In this document: piece by piece, positions 59,401 through 64,000 of the stretch
How the letters are laid out: every line of letters starts with the position of its first letter
Numbering within the stretch: the stretch's first letter is position 1
Assembly: GCA_023079485.1 (NCBI GenBank)
Contig: CM041089.1
Coordinates: forward strand, 16,507,160 to 16,571,159
Reading direction: 5' to 3'
DNA from: Archilochus colubris
Lineage: Eukaryota > Chordata > Aves > Apodiformes > Trochilidae
DNA: 64,000 bases
Notes under the pieces: model-generated
The model's database searches: none
The model's input: only the letters and a program-made list of their open reading frames with translations
Told to the model about the DNA's origin: nothing
Made by a program: the position numbers and the translations under genes

Positions 59401-61990
59401 AGAACCCCCCTTCCCTGAGGCTGCTCAGCCTGTGTGGCTTTGGGGTGGGTCTCAGGCAGCTCTTGTTTACCCTGCCCACCCACCACCACTTTCCTCCTGT
59501 TCCTTATGCCAGGCAGGTTCCCAGTTCCAGCACCTCCATCATCTGCCTGGCTGTGGAGCTGAACCGTACAGAGACCTTCTGGGGCATCAGCCCCTTTTTG
59601 GTCCAAGTGCTGATGGAGGGAGGTTTCCTGGGAAGATGCAGTCCCTGCTTCCTGACCCTGGAGCTACCCCACTGCTTGGTTGCAGTTTTGCTTGCCTGCT
59701 TCTGTCTGCATTTTTTGGCTCCCAAGAGCACTGTGTTCCTGGGGAGATGAACAGTTCTTTACTCAATCTCTTTCTGTTCTAGGTTAAACATATAAAGTTG
59801 TTCTGGATTTGTGTTTCTGATATCCTATAGAATTACTGGCATTCTCTTCCCAGCCTGTCTTTTCCTCCAACTGCAGCAGCTTTTTCTCTTCCCTGGAAGG
59901 GACAGGGATCTGGCTCTCTCCAGGAAATCCCTGCCCAGCGTGCTGGAGGCTTCACCATTCACCATCTTTTAAGGAATTTGGGCTGCTCTGTGGATTACAG
60001 CAAAATGCTCACGTAGAGTTTGCAGTGACTTTGCATTTGTTTTGCAAATGGTCGTTTGCTGGAGCCCTGTTTAAACAAAGAGAACTCAAACAAGCTTTCC
60101 ACCTCGGTGCTTTATATTCCCCTAATGCATTAAAATCCCCTGGCCACAGCCACCCAGGCCTCTGCTGTGCCAGGTGCTGTATAAACAGTTATCAAGTGCT
60201 GGTGTCTGCTGTAAAGTGATCACATCGTTTGCTTGTCTGCTTTTGGAGTAGCTTTTGTTAGGGGAGATGATACTAGTCCTGGTATTTGCTGGCTGTCCAG
60301 CCAGCACCAAGGAAACCTGTAACACTGCCCAGTTTTAAACCCAGGAAGGTTGTTTTTCCCCCTTCCTGCTGGGCAGCAGCCACAGGAGCATCCCTTCCCT
60401 GCTGGGGAACAGCAGCAGTTTTCCAGCTGGCTCCAGGCAGGTGGAAGGCTGAAGCCAAAAATCTAAAGAAAAAGGCAGGAGAGGGGTAAACCCAGCTGTC
60501 CCAAGGCAGCATCTTCTCCTATCCCCGCCCCCCTACCTGTGCCAGCAGGTAAGAAACAGCCCTGTGATACTTCTGTGTGTCCATCTCTTGCTCTTCTGGC
60601 TGCCTCTGAGTGGTCAGGATTAGCACCTTAGGTCTTTGCTGCTCTTTGGGGTGGGTGCCTGGGCTCACAGATGCCCCTCTGCAGGGAAGGGTGTAGCAGG
60701 GAGAAGCAGGGGGAAGTTTGCCAGAGCTTGGGGTGGGTTGTCAGGACCACTTGGAGCACGTATTTTGGCACAGCTGCTGCTTCAAGAAACTCCCATATCC
60801 TATGGAAGGTGCAGACATGAACAAGTGAGTTGTTTATGGCAGGGCTACAGGCTTCCAGCAGCTCATCTCCCTAGATTTTTATATTTTGATCTTATTCTGT
60901 TTTAATTGGTAGGAAATTAGATGGAGCTGGAACAAACTCATGCACAGGCACGTGAAGCACACACAGCAAAAGGTGTAAGCAGTTTTTCCTCAGAAAGCAG
61001 AGATCTGGAGGTTTTCCACAGATTAGTTGAGATGAGGTAAACTCTCTGAAAAAGGGTCAGAGGAGGGATAGAAGCTGCAATAATGTAGTGTATGGGGTGA
61101 GGTTCCTGGGCAGTGTTTGGAGAGGAGCTTTTTTCCTTAGTGAGCTCTGTGTGCTGCTCTCTCCTGGCTCTGGCTTAATGTGGGGTTGCAGAAAAAGCAG
61201 TTTTGGTGTTGTCCAAGCATGGGACTGTGCAAATCCTCTGATGCTTCCTTTTCCTTGGTGTAACTTGGTGTGAGCAGCTGGGGAGCAGGTCAGTGCTAAA
61301 CTCCATAACCTCACCCCCTCTCTTCCCTCTACCTCTTTGCTCCATCACTGACTCTTGACACTCTCAGGGACTTTTTATTCTCAGGAATGCCCCTGGTCCT
61401 CTCCTGAGCAGAATTGTCAGCCTGAAAGCTGGATGGGAGATTCTGTGTGGTTTAGGAAAATGCAGCTAAGGGGCAAATCTGAATCCAGAGGCAAGGGGCA
61501 AAGATACTTCTGCTTCTGTCTTGTCACCCAAGTGGCAGCTGGAAGGGGAGGGGGAGGAAAAGAGCTGAGTGCTGCCTGGGGAAAGCATGGGGCAAGTGAT
61601 GCCCATGTTGGAGGTGAGGAGGAGGAGATGGGGAATGATCAGAAAGCTGAAGGCTGTTTGCACTTCTGAATTTTTCCCTGGTGTCCAGATTTCTTGGTGT
61701 GATGATTCTGCCAGCTCCTGTTAAATGGGAGCAGTTAGGAGTCTCAGAACCATTCCCTGCAAACTTGGAGCTTCTACTGAGCTGGTAGGGACTGGGCTGG
61801 AGAAGGGGGTCAAAGGACAAAGTCATATCAGTGACATTACTTAATTCTGCATTTAAATTTAAATTTAAAGCACTTAAATTTACATTTACACTTGACATTA
61901 CAGAGACATTACTTAAAGGTCAGTGTTGGCACAGGGCTGAGCATTGGCTGTCCTTTGGGGCTGGGAAAAAGAGGAAGGATTGCAACCACT
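53410..61990. other. Presumed SLC25A22 intron 1, no gene seen
   Basis: About 8.6 kb of mostly unique-looking DNA. An 86-codon minus frame at 54,163-53,903 and a 141-codon plus frame at 57,065-57,490 lack splice, domain or homology support. The AT-richer block at 59,990-60,270 (including TTTGTTTTGCAAATGG, an octamer-like ATTTGCAT/ATGCAAAT neighbour) has the look of a non-coding regulatory element, but I cannot support that further. Confidence 0.45.
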
Positions 61991-62505
61991 TGTGTTGGTT
62001 TGGGCTGGAATAGAGTTGATTTTCTTTGTAGTGGGGCTTCATTTTTTATTTGTGCTGAAAATGGGGTGGATAATGCAGATGTTGTTGGTTTGGCTGGGCA
62101 GTTTTTTTACACAGACTCAAGGCCTTTCCTGCTTGTCATCCCATCCCTCCAGCAAGTGGGCTGAGAGTGCACAAGAAGCTGGGACAGAGCTGGGGCAGGA
62201 TATTCCATGCCATGTGGTGCCATATAAAGCTGGGGGAAGCAGAGGGAAGGGGGGAACATCTGGATTTAGTGTGTTTTGGCATCCCCAGTAACCACTGTGC
62301 CACGATGGAGCCCTGCTTTCCTGGAGATGGCTCAACACCTCCCTGCCTCTGGGAAGCAGGGAATGAATTCCTTGGTTTGCTTTGTGTCTGGGGCTTTTCC
62401 CTTCCCTAATGAACTCTCTTGATCTCAACCCACCAATTTTCTTGAACCCTGTTGAACCTCTCCCCATCCCACTGGGGGGGAAATGAGTGAGCAACGTGTG
62501 GTGCT
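61991..62505 (+). mobile_element. Solo LTR, avian endogenous retrovirus, 3' end lost
   Basis: The segment begins TGTGTTGGTTTGGGCTGGAA and contains GGATATTCCATGCCATGTGG, a TATA box (TATAAA at 62,223-62,228, in CCATATAAAGCTGGGGG), and near its end TCTCAACCCACCAATTTTC and GTGAGCAACGTGTGGTGCT. These are landmarks I associate with a common avian ERV LTR family. It stops at GTGGTGCT, short of the usual terminal inverted repeat, so the 3' end is truncated or diverged and a target duplication is not clear. No internal viral genes are present. Confidence 0.75.
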
Positions 62506-62899
62506 CACTTGCCACAGCACCTCTGGAGCATCAGGTTTTGGAAGACTGCTGGAGGGAAGAGCTGGATGGGTCTGATGGTGCACGGGATGGTGTTGGGCAG
62601 GCACACAGAGAGAGGGTTGGAGGTGTTCACATTGCTGGGCAGAGCCTGTGAAGTGCCTGGCTCCTGCCCTTTCTCACATGCTGCTGGATCCTCATGATTC
62701 TGGCAGCTCTTCCCTCCATGTGTGCCTGGATATTTATATCCTCACACACATTTCTATGGCTCCTTCTGGAGCTGAGGCTCCCTTAACTCACTTATTCCTT
62801 GGCTGGCCTCATCCTGCAGCCCTGAGCATGCCCTGAGCTTCAGGAAAACGTGTGAGTGTCTCACCTGTGTCTCCTTGCTGTCTCTCTCTTCTTTCCCAG

Positions 62900-63015
62900 G
62901 AATAAACTGAAGTGAAAAAGAAGTGACTGGAAAAGAAATTAAGGAGCACTTTGAAGGAACAGATTAATTTCCTAACAGGATCAAGTTTCAATTAAATGGC
63001 TGATAAACAGATCAG
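62900..63015 (+). CDS. SLC25A22: Mitochondrial glutamate carrier 1, first coding exon (partial)
   Basis: SLC25A22 imports glutamate with protons across the inner mitochondrial membrane. The exon is bounded by the acceptor TTCTTTCCCAG (ending 62899) and donor ATCAG|GTAACT (63016). Coding starts at 62,996: ATG GCT GAT AAA CAG ATC AG, which is MADKQI plus two bases of a Ser codon, the start of the family's MADKQIS N-terminus. TAA directly precedes the ATG in frame and there is no other ATG in the exon, so the start is firm. The paralogue SLC25A18 begins differently. The six-fold membrane carrier body and its signature PX[DE]XX[KR] motifs are beyond the right edge, since no following exon was found by 64,000. 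Synteny next to PIDD1 supports the call. Confidence 0.85.
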
Positions 63016-64000
63016 GTAACTTATGAAAAAAATTTTGAGTTGTGGGTTGTGCTTTAGGGTTTTTTCCCAAGTCTTTTAAGCTTAATCCCAAATTTAATCC
63101 CTTTTGTGATACAGAAGCTTGAAGGAAATCACCTGATCATCTCTTCTGGCCTTAAACAATTCTGATTCCTTCTCTGCTCCTCTCTCACCTGCTTTTTCCT
63201 GACCTTTTATTTTCTGTCTTTGCTGTGTTGTCACATCTCTGCTCTGTTCAGTTCTTTTTCCTCACTGCCTTTTTCTTCCCTCTGCTTTTTACCCTGCAAA
63301 CACTCTGTTTGGTTTTGCTTCCTCTCTCAAAGGTCAGCTTGACCTTGGTGCCATCAGGGGAGCTGAGGCAGCTCCCATCCAGCCCAGGATGAAGTGTCTG
63401 TGATTACAAAGTCCCTGGAGATGCAGCCTTGTTGCCCTTTGTCTAAAGCCAGGCAGAGACATCAAGTGCCAACCCAGAATTAGTGACACTTCAGTGCTCA
63501 GGAGGAACTTAGAAGCATTGATCCTGGCAGATGCAAAGGCTGGGTGTGAGTCCTGCCTGGAAATGGATTGGGATGCATTTTCTGGAAACATGGAGTTGTA
63601 TTTTGCTTCCTAAAAGCTGTATGTGAGATGGATCTGCTCACAGCTGTATGTGAGATGGATCTGCTCACATCTATATCTGAGCTGAACTTTCCACTGCTTG
63701 TGCAGCTGCCCCAAGTGACCCCTCCACGCTGTGGGATTCCTGTGCTGGTTTTTGTGGTGCTCTCCTAACATTTACTTTTCCAGGTTACCAGCTCAGGACA
63801 TGGGGGGGGTCAGTGGATGAATGAAACCTGGTGACAGGAGGCCAGGATTTGGCAATGCCTGAAGCTACAGGGCCCATTCTTAGCTTTTTCCATGATTAGG
63901 AAATCTTCCTGCATGACTGCCAGAGAACACTGCATGCCTAGCAGGGAGCACTGAGGTGAAAAATGAGATGACTCACAAGGAACAAACTTTGGATTTAGGT
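63016..64000 (+). other. SLC25A22 intron 2, start
   Basis: Intron sequence after the first coding exon. It contains a 31-bp tandem duplication of GCTGTATGTGAGATGGATCT plus GCTCACA at 63,617-63,672. No exon encoding the next part of the carrier (beginning S/LPAKLING in the family) was seen. Confidence 0.6.

Overview
This window is vertebrate nuclear DNA, almost certainly from a bird and probably a songbird. The evidence is several 5'-truncated CR1 LINE copies with the avian CR1 3' tail, two avian-type endogenous retrovirus LTRs, short introns, and abundant pyrimidine tracts and minisatellites. Three genes are recognisable and lie in the conserved vertebrate order RPLP2 - PIDD1 - SLC25A22 (as on human 11p15.5). 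All coordinates come from reading splice sites and codons by eye. Nothing prokaryotic, no CRISPR array and no operon structure is present.

Layout. 1-5,950: gene-free DNA with an exact 247-bp direct repeat and one CR1. 6,004-11,340 (minus): RPLP2, ribosomal stalk protein P2, with four coding exons giving 115 aa, a non-coding exon 1 in a CpG island, and a candidate H/ACA snoRNA (SNORA52-like) in its last intron. 10,900-14,100: the head-to-head RPLP2/PIDD1 promoter interval, which holds a ~570-bp pyrimidine tract and a ~21-bp-unit minisatellite between two CpG-rich segments. 17,096-33,627 (plus): PIDD1, with 15 coding exons giving 900 aa (leucine-rich repeats, two ZU5 domains, a UPA domain and a death domain), including both HFS-W autoproteolysis motifs. 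Its introns hold a 420-bp inverted repeat, CR1 copies, a solo LTR and a ~700-bp pyrimidine tract. Its stop codon lies inside the first unit of a 3'UTR minisatellite. 34,216-40,900: intergenic, with a long decayed CR1. 40,950-42,200: a CpG island with a probable non-coding first exon. 42,200-62,900: a long stretch that I read as SLC25A22 intron 1, filled with CR1, minisatellites, microsatellites and an LTR. 62,900-63,015: the first coding exon of SLC25A22 (MADKQI plus a split Ser codon). The rest of that gene is outside the window.

The genes are not a pathway. RPLP2 serves translation elongation, PIDD1 assembles the caspase-2 PIDDosome and NF-kB signalling complexes after DNA or centrosome stress, and SLC25A22 is a mitochondrial glutamate carrier. 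Their adjacency is conserved synteny. The observations most worth following up are the PIDD1 stop codon embedded in a minisatellite, the large inverted repeat in PIDD1, the exact 247-bp repeat, the intron placed directly at the second autoproteolysis site, a p53-like site beside the PIDD1 start codon, and an unexplained exon-like open segment near 48.3 kb.
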